Source: Musa acuminata AAA Group (taxonomy: Eukaryota > Streptophyta > Magnoliopsida > Zingiberales > Musaceae). Taken from it: 64,000 nucleotides of DNA. Shown here piece by piece: positions 24,358-35,159 of the stretch; the stretch's first letter is position 1; every line of letters starts with the position of its first letter. The translations under genes were made by a program, and so were the position numbers. Below the pieces are notes generated by a model. That model searched no databases and was not told the DNA's origin. It saw only the letters and a program-made list of their open reading frames with translations. Where the stretch lies: assembly GCF_036884655.1 (NCBI RefSeq), contig NC_088345.1:33977501-34041500 (forward strand), in the 5' to 3' direction.

Positions 24358-24756
24358 TGTTGAATCTCGAATTAAAGTTTCTAATAGATGTTTATCTTAA
24401 AAATTTCTCTTCAAAAATTTGTAAGAGTGTGAACAACTTGTAAAATGTTATAAGAGGGGCATTTGTCCTTCCCCTTCAAAGAGATTTGTTAGTGGAAGTT
24501 AGGAGTGAAGAAGGCTTCGCAAGTGGAAGTAGGTCATTTAACCAAACAACTTTAAATTGGCGTGTTCATTGAATGTGTGAGTACTTACCTTTCTACGATC
24601 ATTATCTACTCGGCAGCAAGTTTTCATTTTTCACTTTACTCAAGTTACTATCAAAACGAAATCTCCTCGTATTTATGAATTTGTTTTTGAACTTACAAGT
24701 TTTAATCCGCTACACTAATTCACCCCCCCCCTCTTAGTGCCGCTCCGATCCTAACA
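24358..24756 (+). repeat. Element A 5' LTR, internally deleted
   Basis: Begins with an LTR-tip-like TGTTGAATCTCG, then from about 24404 matches 40019-40377 (TTTCTCTTCAAAAATTTGTAAG...) and ends ...CCTAACA before the primer-binding site. About 1.1 kb including palindromes and TATA box is missing, so this LTR could not promote transcription. An 18-bp direct repeat with one mismatch (24341-24358 and 24378-24395) brackets the tip. Confidence 0.7.
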
Positions 24757-24758
24757 AT

Positions 24759-24770
24759 TGGTATCAGAGC
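24759..24770 (+). other. Primer-binding site, element A
   Basis: TGGTATCAGAGC two bases after the LTR end CCTAACA; tRNA-iMet type. Confidence 0.9.
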
Positions 24771-24806
24771 CCGGTATTTCTCATTTCGGATTTACACCCG
24801 AGAGAA

Positions 24807-25739
24807 ATGGCTCTTCATGGCTTTCAAGAGGGCTTATTGGTTGTTCGTCCACCGTTGTTTAACGGATTGGACTACACTTATTGGAAAACTCGAATGAGAG
24901 TTTTCTTGATTTCAATGAATTTGGATTTATGGAATATCGTTGAAAACGGTTTTCAACTTCCCTCTAAACCGATGAACGAATGATCGGATTTGTAGAAGAA
25001 GTATTTTTCTTTAAACGCAAAGGCTATGAATGCCTTATTTTGCGCTTTGGACAAAAATGAGTTCAATCGGATTTCTACGTGCGAAACAGCTTTTGATATT
25101 TGGCGAACACTTAAAATCATGCACGAGGGAACTAGTAGAGTCAAAGACTCGAAAGTTAACATTTTATTGCATGATTTTGAGCTTTTTCGAATGCAACCAA
25201 GCGAGACTATAGGCGATATGTACACCCGTTTCACGGATGTCGTCAATAATCTAAGAGTTCTTGATAAATCTTTTTCAAATTTTGATCTCGTAAGCAAGAT
25301 CTTAAGATCCCTTCCAAAAAGGTGGGATCCTAAAATAACCGCAATACAAGAAACAAAAGATTTATATATTTTTCCACTTGAAGAACTAATTGGTTCGTTG
25401 ATGACATATGAAATGGTGCACAATGCACATGATGAACATGATGAACAAAATCACCTTCCAAAGAATAGGAAGGATTTGGAACTCTGGACAAATGAATACC
25501 ACTTGAGCAATGACTCAAGTGATGAGGACAATGATGAACTTGAACTTCGAATACTAAATCTTAATAAGTTCATTAAACAAAAATCTAAAATAAACAATGA
25601 ACTTGAACAGAAGAAGAGGCCAAAGAAGAGGAAGGCAACCAAGGATGAATCAAGAACTTCCAAAGGTGAAACGATGAATTGGGCTTTGACGGGCTTCGTA
25701 AGTAACTCAACTCTCTTGAATTATTTTGAAATTACTTGA
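24807..25739 (+). pseudogene. Element A short gag ending in YFEIT
   Basis: Sirevirus-type Gag of about 310 codons. Start ATG at 24807 after ACCCGAGAGAA. It is in frame from MALHGFQEG through DYTYWKTRMRVFLI, then two nonsense codons close together, TGA and TAG, where E2 has the W and E of DWNDLEKK. From 25026 it is open for 237 codons (NALFCALDKNEFNRI, FDIWRTLK, GDMYTRFTDVVNNL) to the stop at 25737-25739. The knuckle is absent: the basic KKRPKKRKATK segment runs straight into the acidic tail. The ending LLNYFEIT is shared with B and C. With only two stops it may be the best-preserved gag of this family here, but it would still need suppression or a downstream start. Confidence 0.8.
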
Positions 25740-26310
25740 AGTTTTTCATGAGTGCTTAATTTAGATAGTAGGAATAGGAAATAAAAAATTATTTTTCTTT
25801 TTAGCATCTTTGAAAAACTAAAAATTTGATCATAAAAAGTATATTGCTAAGGTTTCATGCATGTTATGTTTTGAAATGTTGAATGATGTATGCAACATTA
25901 GGGATGATAATTATATGATATGTGATAATGCTTAAGATTAATCCATGCATGTGTGTTTTGATGATTTTATGAGTTTTTGAAGTAAATGTTAATTTGAAAC
26001 TCTCATTTTAGATTAACATGTTTTTGGTCTAATCGTTTTTATGACAAATTAAGATGACATTCTCATGACATATTAAGATAACATAGTACAAGTACATCTA
26101 TATATGAATTTCTTGATAGTCTTTTGATGATAGATGTTATATCATGATGTGTTTGGTCTTGACGGCTTCATGACGAAACTTATGTTTCGATTTTAAATGA
26201 TGATATATGTTTTCACAAAAGATTTGAATACCCTCATATGAAATCAATTGTATGAAATGGAAATGAAATTTCTATCCTATTGAGATTAATGAATTTATTT
26301 TACCAATCTT

Positions 26311-26814
26311 GTGAATCTCATGAAAATAAACATGAAGAATATTTTGAAAATAAATGAGTGTTTCATGCATTTAGTCTTAATGATTTCTCTTAAACATACT
26401 TTTGAAATCATACTTGATGATGAATATCAAGATATTAAAAGGATATTTTCATGGAATCATGATGATTTATTTTATGAAATTTACCTTTCCATCTTAAATG
26501 TTGACACTTGTTTTATTAAAGGTAAAGGAATGCTTATAAGAAGCAAATCACATGAATATAAATTTATAAAAACGAAATGTGATCCTCTATCTTATCGACT
26601 TTTCAATAAATCTATGCTTGTCATGTATGAATTTATTGAATGTGACTTTAAGGATGATTTTGGATTTCACAAATGCTTGATTCATACTTATGACATGAGA
26701 TACAATTTAAATATGAATCATGTTAAATTCTTCAACCATGTTATATCTTCCTTAATTCATTTTGTTCCCCTAGATTTATTTACTAAAGAGGAGAATCTTC
26801 CGAAAATGAAATGA
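26311..26814 (+). CDS. Unrecognised 167-codon open frame in element A
   Basis: An ATG-initiated frame in strongly AT-rich DNA, long for that composition. The predicted product is basic, rich in Phe, Ile, His and Lys (segments such as HDDLFYEIYLSILNVD and SHEYKFIKTKCDPLSYRL), with no transmembrane segment, knuckle or catalytic motif that I recognise. It lies between gag and the polypurine tract, where some Sireviruses carry an envelope-like frame, but it is much shorter and I see no similarity. B and C have no obvious counterpart. It may be chance or a relic. Confidence 0.25.
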   Translation: MNLMKINMKNILKINECFMHLVLMISLKHTFEIILDDEYQDIKRIFSWNHDDLFYEIYLSILNVDTCFIKGKGMLIRSKSHEYKFIKTKCDPLSYRLFNKSMLVMYEFIECDFKDDFGFHKCLIHTYDMRYNLNMNHVKFFNHVISSLIHFVPLDLFTKEENLPKMK

Positions 26815-28116
26815 TACAAATGAATCACTTATCGATATATCTTTTTGAAATATCTTTTTAATGTGATGTTGATAATTTGAGATGCCTATTGGAATTCATG
26901 ACATGAGATAATTGAATCCTTAACTTACTCTGGCTTGAAAATAGATGTTTAAAATCTTGCTTGATGAGTTGTTTTATAAGATTTTGCCTTTACGTCTTGA
27001 ACTTTCATGCTTATCTTGATTTGGCATATAATGACTAAGGCATGCTTAGATGAAAAAGAATCACTTAAAAAATGCTTTTCCCATCTGATCAAGATTAATG
27101 ATTTCATGATATTTTATGAATCTCGAAATTGATTTTGATGACTTGATTATGAATTTCAAGTTAACAATTTGATTTGAATGAGTTTTATCTAAATCATAAT
27201 CTTGATCTTGCAAAATTGGAATCACAAATAATATCTTTTGGTATTCATGAATTGATACTCACAATATAAAAGTATTAGTATTCATGACTTGAATTTGATT
27301 GAAACATTGCATGCTTAAATTAATCATTTTCCTATGTTTCAAAAATTCTTTAAATGCCTTATGTGATGATTGAAAATTAATTTGCTTTATGATGAATCAC
27401 GAATCATGACTTGATTTATGATATTGATATTTTTTAATCATGATCCTTAGTTGTATAAATTTTTTGCTCTATTAAAAAGATTTGTCGAATGAATCATGTC
27501 CTTCTTGAATTTTCTTGATATCATGACATGATTTTGTAATATGGCTTGTATAATGATTAAAATTTTTTAGCCATTGATTTCTCCCTTCTTTTTGATAATG
27601 ATAAAGGGGGAGTTAGTTTACTAGCCTGCATATTTCAAAGGAAGAAAAATTTGCTAGCTCGATCATTTCATTGAAAGAACTTGCTATCATGAACACTACC
27701 AATGAATTGCAAATCCTACAATCTAAATAGAAGCAAAGAATTGCTATCTCAAAAGAAGCTAAAAATGCAAAACTTAGAAAACTTGCAATATAATTACTCT
27801 TGCCATGCTTTGTATCAAAAATAGGTTGATATCCTTAAAAGCATCGCATTAAATTTTTTAGTGTATTGCAATGTATCACATGTATCGCAAATTAAAATTT
27901 TTGAGACTTTTATCATATCATGTTTAACAATTGATATCTTTCATTGATATGATAAATTATCATCTCATGATGTATCGCATAATGATATCATGATTTGCGA
28001 TTGTATCATGTGATCCTTGGTGAATTTTCACATTGATATCCTTCATGAAATGATTTCTTTGCATTATTGTCTTGTATGCATCGTGTGATGATTGAAATAT
28101 TGATTGATGCAAAGAT

Positions 28117-28121
28117 GATGT
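28117..28121 (+). repeat. Target-site duplication of E2, left copy (GATGT)
   Basis: GATGT immediately before TGTTGAATC at 28122; the same five bases follow the right LTR at 38277-38281. A 5-bp duplication is normal for copia integrase. Confidence 0.95.
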
Positions 28122-28649
28122 TGTTGAATCTCGGATTTTGATGATGAAGTCAATTGTCATTTGTTATCTAATCTATGTGTTGAGATAAGTGTGCAGGATT
28201 AACTACGATGAGAGTAAGATAAGCAGCAGGAGTTGCGCCGGAGTCAAGATCATGATCACGTTGGGAGTTCGAGAGTTCGACGGAAGTTCGGACGGTCGTC
28301 GGAGGTTCAGAGAGAACAGATCCGAGAAGTCCAGAAGCTTGCCAAGCGAAGCTCGTCGGAACTCGCCAAGTGGATCGTCGCAAAGTCCAGGAGTATGCCG
28401 GATGTCCGCAGAAGGATCACCGAGGGTTATCGGTTGATCGACGGAAGTTGGCAGGAAACTCGCCGGAAGAAGCGATTGACGCATCGGAGCAAAGCTGCAG
28501 AAGTTGTCTTAGAGTTAATCGTAGTTAGCATGATGATTAAGCATGAAAATGGGAGGTGATCCCATTAGCTTAATCTTGGGGCAATTGGGCCCCTGAAAAG
28601 ATTCAAAGTGGGCCGAATGGAGTGAACCATTCGGACCCTGATTGCACCA

Positions 28650-28880
28650 GGAGGTGCAACCGCCCCAGCCAGGAGGTGCAACCGCCTGGGCTGTGGGGTT
28701 GGGAGGTGCAACCGCCCCAGCCAGGAGGTGCAACCGCCTGGGCTGTGGGGTTGGGAGGTGCAACCGCCCCAGCCAGGAGGTGCAACCGCCTGGGCTGTGG
28801 GGTTGGGAGGTGCAACCGCCCCAGCTAGGAGGTGCAACCGCCAGGGCTGCGAGGCTGGGAGGTGCAACTGCCCCAGCCAA
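28650..28880 (+). repeat. 52-bp GC-rich minisatellite in E2 5' LTR U3
   Basis: About 4.4 copies of a 52-bp unit made of two related halves, GGAGGTGCAACCGCCCCAGC... (22 bp) and GGAGGTGCAACCGCCTGGGC... (30 bp). GGTGCAACC is close to palindromic. Similar number in the 3' LTR (36471-36701); fewer in E3. Open frames through it on both strands are artefacts of repetition. Confidence 0.9.
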
Positions 28881-29327
28881 GAGGTTGCACCGCCAGAGCT
28901 CAAGTTCCGAGCTCTGCCAGGCGATGCAACCACCGAGCTCAGTCTTCGAGCTATGGCAGAGAGGTGCATCAGCCTGAGCTCAGTCTCGAGCTCTGCCAGG
29001 TGATGGAATCACCGAGCTCAGTCTTCGAGCTCTGGCAGAGAGGTGGATCAGCCTGAGCTCAGCTTGGAGCTCTGCCAGGTGATGCAACCACCGAGCTCAA
29101 TTCCGAGCTCTGCCAGGTGATGCAATCACCAAGCTCAGTCTTCGAGCTCTGCCAGGTGATGCAACCATCGAGCTCTGGCAGAGAGAAGCAATCGGCAGAG
29201 CTCAGTCTTCGAGCTCTGCCAGGCGGTGCCACCTCTCCAGTCGAGAGGTGCAACCGCCTGATCCCAGAATTCTGGGATTTGATCGATTTGATCGTTTTGA
29301 GCTCGAATTTTGAATTGGGTTGGGGCC

Positions 29328-29335
29328 TATAAATA
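29328..29335 (+). promoter_or_regulatory. TATA box, E2 5' LTR
   Basis: TATAAATA within GGGGCCTATAAATACCCC, below the U3 repeats. Conserved in every complete Sirevirus LTR of this window, so it is the probable Pol II promoter for the E2 genomic RNA. Confidence 0.75.
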
Positions 29336-30052
29336 CCCCACCCATTCAGCACTGAAAAGATACAGATCCACACCGAATTCTTGATCTTTTCAGTGATTCT
29401 AAGAGCTCAAATTTGTGTAAAGTCCTAAAGTTCTTCTCCTTCTGTTCTTCAAGTTTTGAGTTGTAAAGAGAGGAGAGAAAGGATCTGTAAAGGTTGTCTC
29501 CTAAGCCTGTCAAAAGGAGAGAAATTGTAAGAGGGAAGTTTGGCCTTCGCCCATTGAAGGAAGGCACCTAGTTGACGTCGGCAACCTCATCGGTGGAGGA
29601 AGCCAAAAGTGGAGTAGGTCAAGGCTGACCGAACCACTCTAAATCTCTGGTTTGCGTTTATTTTCGAGCACTTTATCATTACTGCAAACCTCCCTCATCA
29701 CTACTGCTCTCTGCGCTTTCACGAACAAGTTCTAAGTGCTATTCTTCCAAATCTGCATTCAGACGTAAATTCGTATTTTCATACATTACAGTTTACGTTT
29801 ACGTTTGATTCTGCAGAACTGTTTTCCGCGCTTTTACGAACGAGCTTCCTTGCAGTTTACGCTTACATTTTAATCCTATTAATAACTGCAATCTGTCCTC
29901 TACGATTTTACGAACGAGTTTCAACATTTAGACGTAAAACTGCATTCAGACGTAAATCGGCTTTCCTTGCTCAATCATCAGATTTCAGTTCACGTTTACG
30001 TCTTGATTTCAACTGCATACTGCCTTCTGCGAGTATACAAACGAGTTTCAAA

Positions 30053-30338
30053 GTTTAGACGTAAATCTGCGTCTAGACGTAAAACTGCGTTTAGACGTAA
30101 ATCTGCGTTTAGACGTAAAACTACGTTTAGACGTAAAACTGCGTTTAGACGTAAATCTGCGTTTAGACGTAAAACTACGTTTAGACGTAAAACTGCGTTT
30201 AGACGTAAATCTGCGTTTAGACGTAAATCTGCATTTAGACGTAAATCTGAGTTTAGACGCAAAACTGCGCTTAGACGCAAAACTGCGCTTAGACGCAAAA
30301 CTGCGCTTAAACGCAATCTGCGCTTAGACGCAAACTGC
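30053..30338 (+). repeat. 18-bp tandem array in E2 5' LTR U5
   Basis: About 16 units of GTTTAGACGTAAAACTGC with small variants (ACGTAAATC, ACGCAAAAC). The unit is six codons, so both strands stay open: an Arg/Lys-rich FRRKTA-type peptide on + and a LRLNADLRLNAV-type peptide on -. It lies downstream of the TATA box and hence in the leader of the element RNA. The 3' LTR has about one unit less (37874-38141). Confidence 0.9.
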
Positions 30339-30476
30339 ACTTAGATACAAACTGAGAATTTGCTTTTGCATCATAATAGTTTTTGAACGAACGCAGCTTT
30401 TGGTTTTTAAATTATTATAAGATTTCCGCTGCACTAATTCACCCCGCCCCCTCTTAGTGCTCTTGATCCTAACAAT

Positions 30477-30488
30477 TGGTATCAGAGC
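30477..30488 (+). other. Primer-binding site, E2
   Basis: TGGTATCAGAGC two bases after the LTR; tRNA-iMet type. Confidence 0.95.
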
Positions 30489-30524
30489 AAGGTTAACTCT
30501 CTAAAGGATTAAAACCCAAGAGAG

Positions 30525-32108
30525 ATGGCATACGCCGGAAACCAAGAGGGGCATTCGATTACACGTCCACCCATGTTCAGTGGAACGGACTACACTTACT
30601 GGAAGACCCGAATGAGGATCTTTCTTATTTCTATGGATTTTGAACTGTGGAACCTTGTTGAAAATGGATTTTCAAAATCTTCTCTTCCAATGATCGATTG
30701 GAACGATTTGGAGAAGAAGGCTTTCGCTCTTAATGCAAAGGCTATGAATGCCTTATTTTGCGCACTTGATAAAAACGAGTTTAATCGTGTTTCAACTTGC
30801 GAAACTGCTTTTGATATTTGGCACACACTTGAAGTGACCCACGAGGGCACAAGTAGAGTGAAAGAGTCAAAAATCAATCTGTTGCTGCATTCTTTTGAAC
30901 TTTTCCGAATGAAACCGAGTGAAACCATTGGCGACATGTTTACCCGTTTCACGGATGTCGTCAACGGTCTAAAAGGACTCGGAAAGAGCTTTTCGGATTT
31001 TGAGCTTGTTAATAAGATACTAAGATCCCTTCCTAAGAGTTGGGATCCTAAAGTCACCGCCATTCAAGAGGCAAAAGATCTGCGAAATTTCCCTCTTGAA
31101 GAACTAATCGGGTCATTAATGACCTACGAAATGACCTGCAAAGCTCATGAAGAGCAAGAAGACATCCTTCCAAAGAACAGGAAGGATATGGCACTTAAAA
31201 CTTCTGAATGCCACTTGAGAGAAAACTCAAGTGATGAGGATTGTGACGATGACTTGGCACTTTTGACAAGAAAGTTTAAGAAATTCTTCAAAAGAAACAA
31301 GTTTAAAAACGATGTGAAAAATAAACTTGAATCAAAGAAGGACCAAGTGATCTGCTACGAATGTAAAAAGCCGGGACACTACAAAAGTGATTGTCCCCAA
31401 GTCAAGAAAAGAACAACAAAGAAGAAAGCGCTCCAAGCAACATGGGATGATTCGAGCGCATCTGAGGAAGAGGAGTCCAACACCGAGCAAGTTGCTCATT
31501 ACGCCTTTATGGCCATCGAAGAGGAGGTAACGGATTTATTAGATGCTGATTTATCTTTCGATGAATTATTAAATGCCTTCCATGATTTATTTGATGAATG
31601 CAAAGTTATAAATAAGAAATACAAGTTGCTAAAAAAGGTACATGATAATCTTACTTGTGAGTTTGATAAGTTAAAAGTCGAACATCATGATAGTTTAAAT
31701 TCATGTATCAAATGTCATGATTTAGAAACTATACAAAAAGAAAACTTGCTACTTAAGGACACCTTGAAGAAATTCGAGGTTGGTAGCAAGTCATTAAACA
31801 TGATCCTTACAAACAAGGGTCATGCTCCCAAAAGAAGTGGGATTGGATTTGTGAGGAGTCCTCACCAAAATCCAACTACCTTTGTAAAAGGCCCCATCTT
31901 ACATGTTCAAAACCAAACCAAGTGCAACTTTTGTTGCAAATCTGGACACAAGACACATTGTTGTCCATTTAAGAAAATAAGTCCAAACAAATTAATTTGG
32001 GTTCCTAAAGGAACCATGATAAACTCTATGCAACATGATAGAAAATGTAGATCTATTTATGAGGCACCCAAAAGCAAATGGATACCTAAACGTCATCCTT
32101 TCTTGTAG
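30525..32108 (+). CDS. gag: E2 Gag (527 aa, intact)
   Basis: Capsid/nucleocapsid protein that forms the virus-like particle and packages element RNA in the cytoplasm. The ATG at 30525 follows CCCAAGAGAG and gives MAYAGNQEGHSITRPP. The capsid part (about residues 20-210) includes DYTYWKTRMRIFLISMD and GDMFTRFTDVVNGLKGL. The first zinc knuckle is CYECKKPGHYKSDC (about residues 281-294), then an acidic serine-rich stretch, a coiled-coil-like segment (about 350-420) and a second knuckle CNFCCKSGHKTHCC (about 466-479). Two knuckles agree with Sirevirus Gags. It ends in HPFL and UAG, with pol continuing in the same frame. The only undamaged full gag in the window. Confidence 0.95.
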   Translation: MAYAGNQEGHSITRPPMFSGTDYTYWKTRMRIFLISMDFELWNLVENGFSKSSLPMIDWNDLEKKAFALNAKAMNALFCALDKNEFNRVSTCETAFDIWHTLEVTHEGTSRVKESKINLLLHSFELFRMKPSETIGDMFTRFTDVVNGLKGLGKSFSDFELVNKILRSLPKSWDPKVTAIQEAKDLRNFPLEELIGSLMTYEMTCKAHEEQEDILPKNRKDMALKTSECHLRENSSDEDCDDDLALLTRKFKKFFKRNKFKNDVKNKLESKKDQVICYECKKPGHYKSDCPQVKKRTTKKKALQATWDDSSASEEEESNTEQVAHYAFMAIEEEVTDLLDADLSFDELLNAFHDLFDECKVINKKYKLLKKVHDNLTCEFDKLKVEHHDSLNSCIKCHDLETIQKENLLLKDTLKKFEVGSKSLNMILTNKGHAPKRSGIGFVRSPHQNPTTFVKGPILHVQNQTKCNFCCKSGHKTHCCPFKKISPNKLIWVPKGTMINSMQHDRKCRSIYEAPKSKWIPKRHPFL

Positions 32109-35100
32109 AAAACTAAACAATCGCAAGCTAGGAGCAAGAAATGGTACCTTGATAGTGGATGCTCAAGGCATATGACCGGAGATCCATCTCAATTCTCTAA
32201 GCTCTCTAGCATAGACGAAGGATATGTCACCTTCGGAGACAACAACAAGGGTAAAATCATTGGCAAAGGAACCATAGGTAACAAATCCAACCTCTCTATT
32301 GAAGATGTTTTACTAGTTGATGGTTTAAAACATAACCTCTTGAGCATTAGTCAATTATGTGATAAAGGATATATTATCAGATTTGAATCTAATGCCTGCA
32401 TCATTGAAAAACCACACAAAAATGTATCTATGATTGCATTAAAACAAAACAATGTATACACTATTGACATCAATGACTTATGTGATGAAATGTGCTTTGC
32501 CGTTATGAATGAGGATGCTTGGCTATGGCATAGAAGATTAGGTCATGCTAGCATGAATCTAATCAATCAAGTATCATCTAGAGAACTTGTAAGAGGAATT
32601 CCTCATATCAAGTTCATCAAAGATAATGTATGTGATGCTTGCCAATTAGGTAAGCAAATTAGGGGTAGCTTCAAAGCTAAGAATCAAATAAGCACCTCTA
32701 GGCCCTTACAACTGATCCATATGGACTTGTTCGGACCAATCTCTACATCGAGTCTAGGAGGTAGCAAATACGCCTTTGTCATTATTGATGACTACAGCAG
32801 ATATACATGGACCTACTTCTTAAAACAAAAAAATGAATGCTTTAGACATTTTACCAAGTTTTGTAAACTTGTTCAAAATGAGAAGGAATCTATGATTTCG
32901 TCAATTAGAAGTGATCACGGTGGAGAATTTCAAAACCATGACTTCCAAGAATTCTGTGAACTCAACGGATACAACCATAACTTCTCTACTCCAAGAAATC
33001 CTCAACAAAATGGGGTAGTAGAAAGAAAAAATCGAAATTTGCAAGAAATGGCAAGAACCATGTTGAATGAACATAGCCTACCCAAATATTTTTGGGCCGA
33101 AGCTGTAAACACTGCATGTTATATTTTAAATAGAGTCCTAGTAAGACCCTTACTCACCAAAACTCCTTATGAGTTATGGAATAACAAAAAACCCAATGTC
33201 TCATATTTTAAAGTCTTTGGGTGTAAATGTTTTATCTTGAATGAAAAGGATAACTTAGGAAAATTCGATGCTAAATCTGATGAAGGAATCTTTCTTGGTT
33301 ATTCTTCGGTTTCTAAAGCTTTTCGCATCTTCAATAAAAGAACCTTAATTATTGAAGAATCCATCCATGTTGTTTTCAATGAGATTTCAGAAATTAAGAA
33401 AAATGATCTTGATGATGATATTAATTTTGATTCCTTGAATTTAAACGAAACCCCGTCTCCAACTAGCAACTTGGTTGCATCCACTTCCAAAACATCCTTA
33501 CCCAAGGATTGGAAGTATATAGATGCTCATCCTAAGGAGCTAATCCTAGGAGACACATCAAAGGGGGTTCAAACACGATCTTCTTTTAAAAACTTTTGTG
33601 CCAACGCCGCTTTTCTCTCCCAAATTGAACCCAAATGTGTTGATGAAGCCATGAAAGATGATTCATGGATTATCGCAATGCAAGATGAATTAAATCAATT
33701 TGAGAGAAATGAGGTGTGGACGCTTGTTCCTAGGCCAAATGACCATTTAGTAATTGGTACTAAATGGGTCTTTAGAAACAAGCAAGATGAAAATGGTATC
33801 GTGGTTAGAAACAAGGCTAGATTAGTGGCCAAAGGTTTCAACCAAGAAGAAGGTATCGATTACGAAGAAACCTTCGCACCTGTGGCTCGATTGGAAGCCA
33901 TAAGGATGCTCCTTGCCTACGCTAGTTGCAATAATTTTAAGTTATTTCAAATGGATGTTAAAAGCGCTTTTCTAAATGGTTTCATTTCCGAAGAAGTTTA
34001 TGTTGAATAACCTCCTGGATTTGAAAATAATGGCTACCCTAATCATGTGTTTAGATTAACTAAAGCTCTCTATGGTTTAAAACAAGCCCCAAGGGCTTGG
34101 TATGAGAGACTTAGCTCTTTTCTCATTGAAAATAATTTCATAAAAGGCAAGGTTGATACTACATTGTTTATCAAGAATTTTGAAAATGATTTTCTCATTG
34201 TTCAGATTTATGTTGATGACATTATCTTTGGTTCTACAAATGAATCTCTTTGTGAATCCTTTGCGAAAACTATGAGTCATGAATTCGAAATGAGTCTAAT
34301 GGGAGAGTTAACATTCTTCTTAGGCCTACAAATCAAACAACTAAGCAATGGCATCTTTATTAGTCAAACCAAATATGCTGTGAGTTTGCTAAAGAAGTTC
34401 AAAATGAATAATTCAAAAGCCATTGACACCCCTATGAGCACCTCCACTAAGTTAGAAATTGATGAGAATGGAGAAAGCTTCGATCAAAAAACCTATAGGG
34501 GTATGATAGGAAGTTTACTTTACCTCACTGCCACCAGACCAGACATCATGTTCAGTGTAGGACTTTGTGCTAGATTTCAATCAGACCCTAAGATATCTCA
34601 TCTCAAAGCAGTCAAAAGAATACTCAGATATCTTAATGGAACTACCAATCTAGGATTATGGTACCCAAAATCAGAAAATTTTGAATTAACAGCCTATGCT
34701 GATGCGGACTTCGCTGGCTGTAAACTAGACAGAAAAAGCACATCAGGATCATGTCAATTTTTAGGACATGCCCTTGTATCCTGGTCATCTAAGAAACAAA
34801 ACTCGGTTGCCCTATCAACAACCGAAGCTGAATACATTGCAGCAAGTGCATGCTGTGCACAAGTTGTATGGATGAAAAATACTTTAGAAGATTACAAAGT
34901 GAATCTTAAAGATATTCCCATTAAATGTGATAACACGAGTGCAATATGCTTAACTAAAAATCCTATACAACACTCAAGAACAAAACACATTGATATTAGA
35001 CATCACTTTATACGAGATCATGTCACTAATCATGATGTAACCATAGAGTTTATTGATACCAAACATCAACTAGCTGATATCTTCACAAAACCCCTATGTG

Positions 35101-35159
35101 AAGAACAATTTGATTACATAAGAAGAGAATTAGGAATGTTGATGTGTCCGAATACTTAA
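32109..35159 (+). pseudogene. pol: E2 Pol (protease, integrase, RT, RNase H), one nonsense codon
   Basis: In the gag frame directly after the UAG at 32106-32108. Protease: [13 protein letters not shown] (near 32146). Integrase: WHRRLGH and CDACQLGKQ (HHCC), then catalytic D in HMDLFGP, D in RSDHGGEF (near 32904) and E in [22 protein letters not shown] and YVDDIIFGS (near 34210). RNase [10 protein letters not shown] and [11 protein letters not shown]. Ends GMLMCPNT at 35159. TAA at 34008-34010 replaces the CAA found in E3 (VE-Q-PPGFE), a C-to-T change before the catalytic YVDD, so full RT and RNase H would not be made without suppression. Everything else reads through. Confidence 0.95.

Larger units (their letters stand above)
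25740..28121 (+). other. Element A post-gag AT-rich region, left part
   Basis: No pol domains. A block at about 27083-27200 (CCCATCTGATCAAGATTAATG... ATCTCGAAATTGATTTTGATG) closely matches 61396-61515, downstream of pol in E4, so this is retained post-pol sequence. Polypurine-like AAAGGGGGAG lies near 27604, followed by GCTAGC motifs (27653). One unexplained 167-codon frame is listed separately. Confidence 0.65.
28122..30474 (+). repeat. E2 5' LTR
   Basis: TGTTGAATC...CCTAACA, 2353 bp. U3 contains a 52-bp minisatellite (28650-28880) and a run of GAGCTC/TGCCAGG words (about 28890-29260). TATA box at 29328. U5 contains an 18-bp array (30053-30338) and a C-rich stretch before the end. Confidence 0.95.

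Noticed and set aside
28650..28880. CRISPR-like regular repeats
   Set aside because: Direct repeats without unique spacers, in a plant LTR. They are a minisatellite.
28515..28977. Pro/Gly/Ala-rich open frames on both strands in the LTR U3 (also 36336-36877 and 47464-47959)
   Set aside because: Produced by the 52-bp GC-rich minisatellite and related words; they lie upstream of the TATA box and differ in length between sister LTRs.
29967..30344. Arg/Lys-rich repetitive open frame, and its Leu-rich reverse frame, in the E2 LTR (similar at 37824, 46180 and 54122)
   Set aside because: Both strands are open because the unit is 18 bp; no other coding sign. Treated as a tandem array, not a gene.
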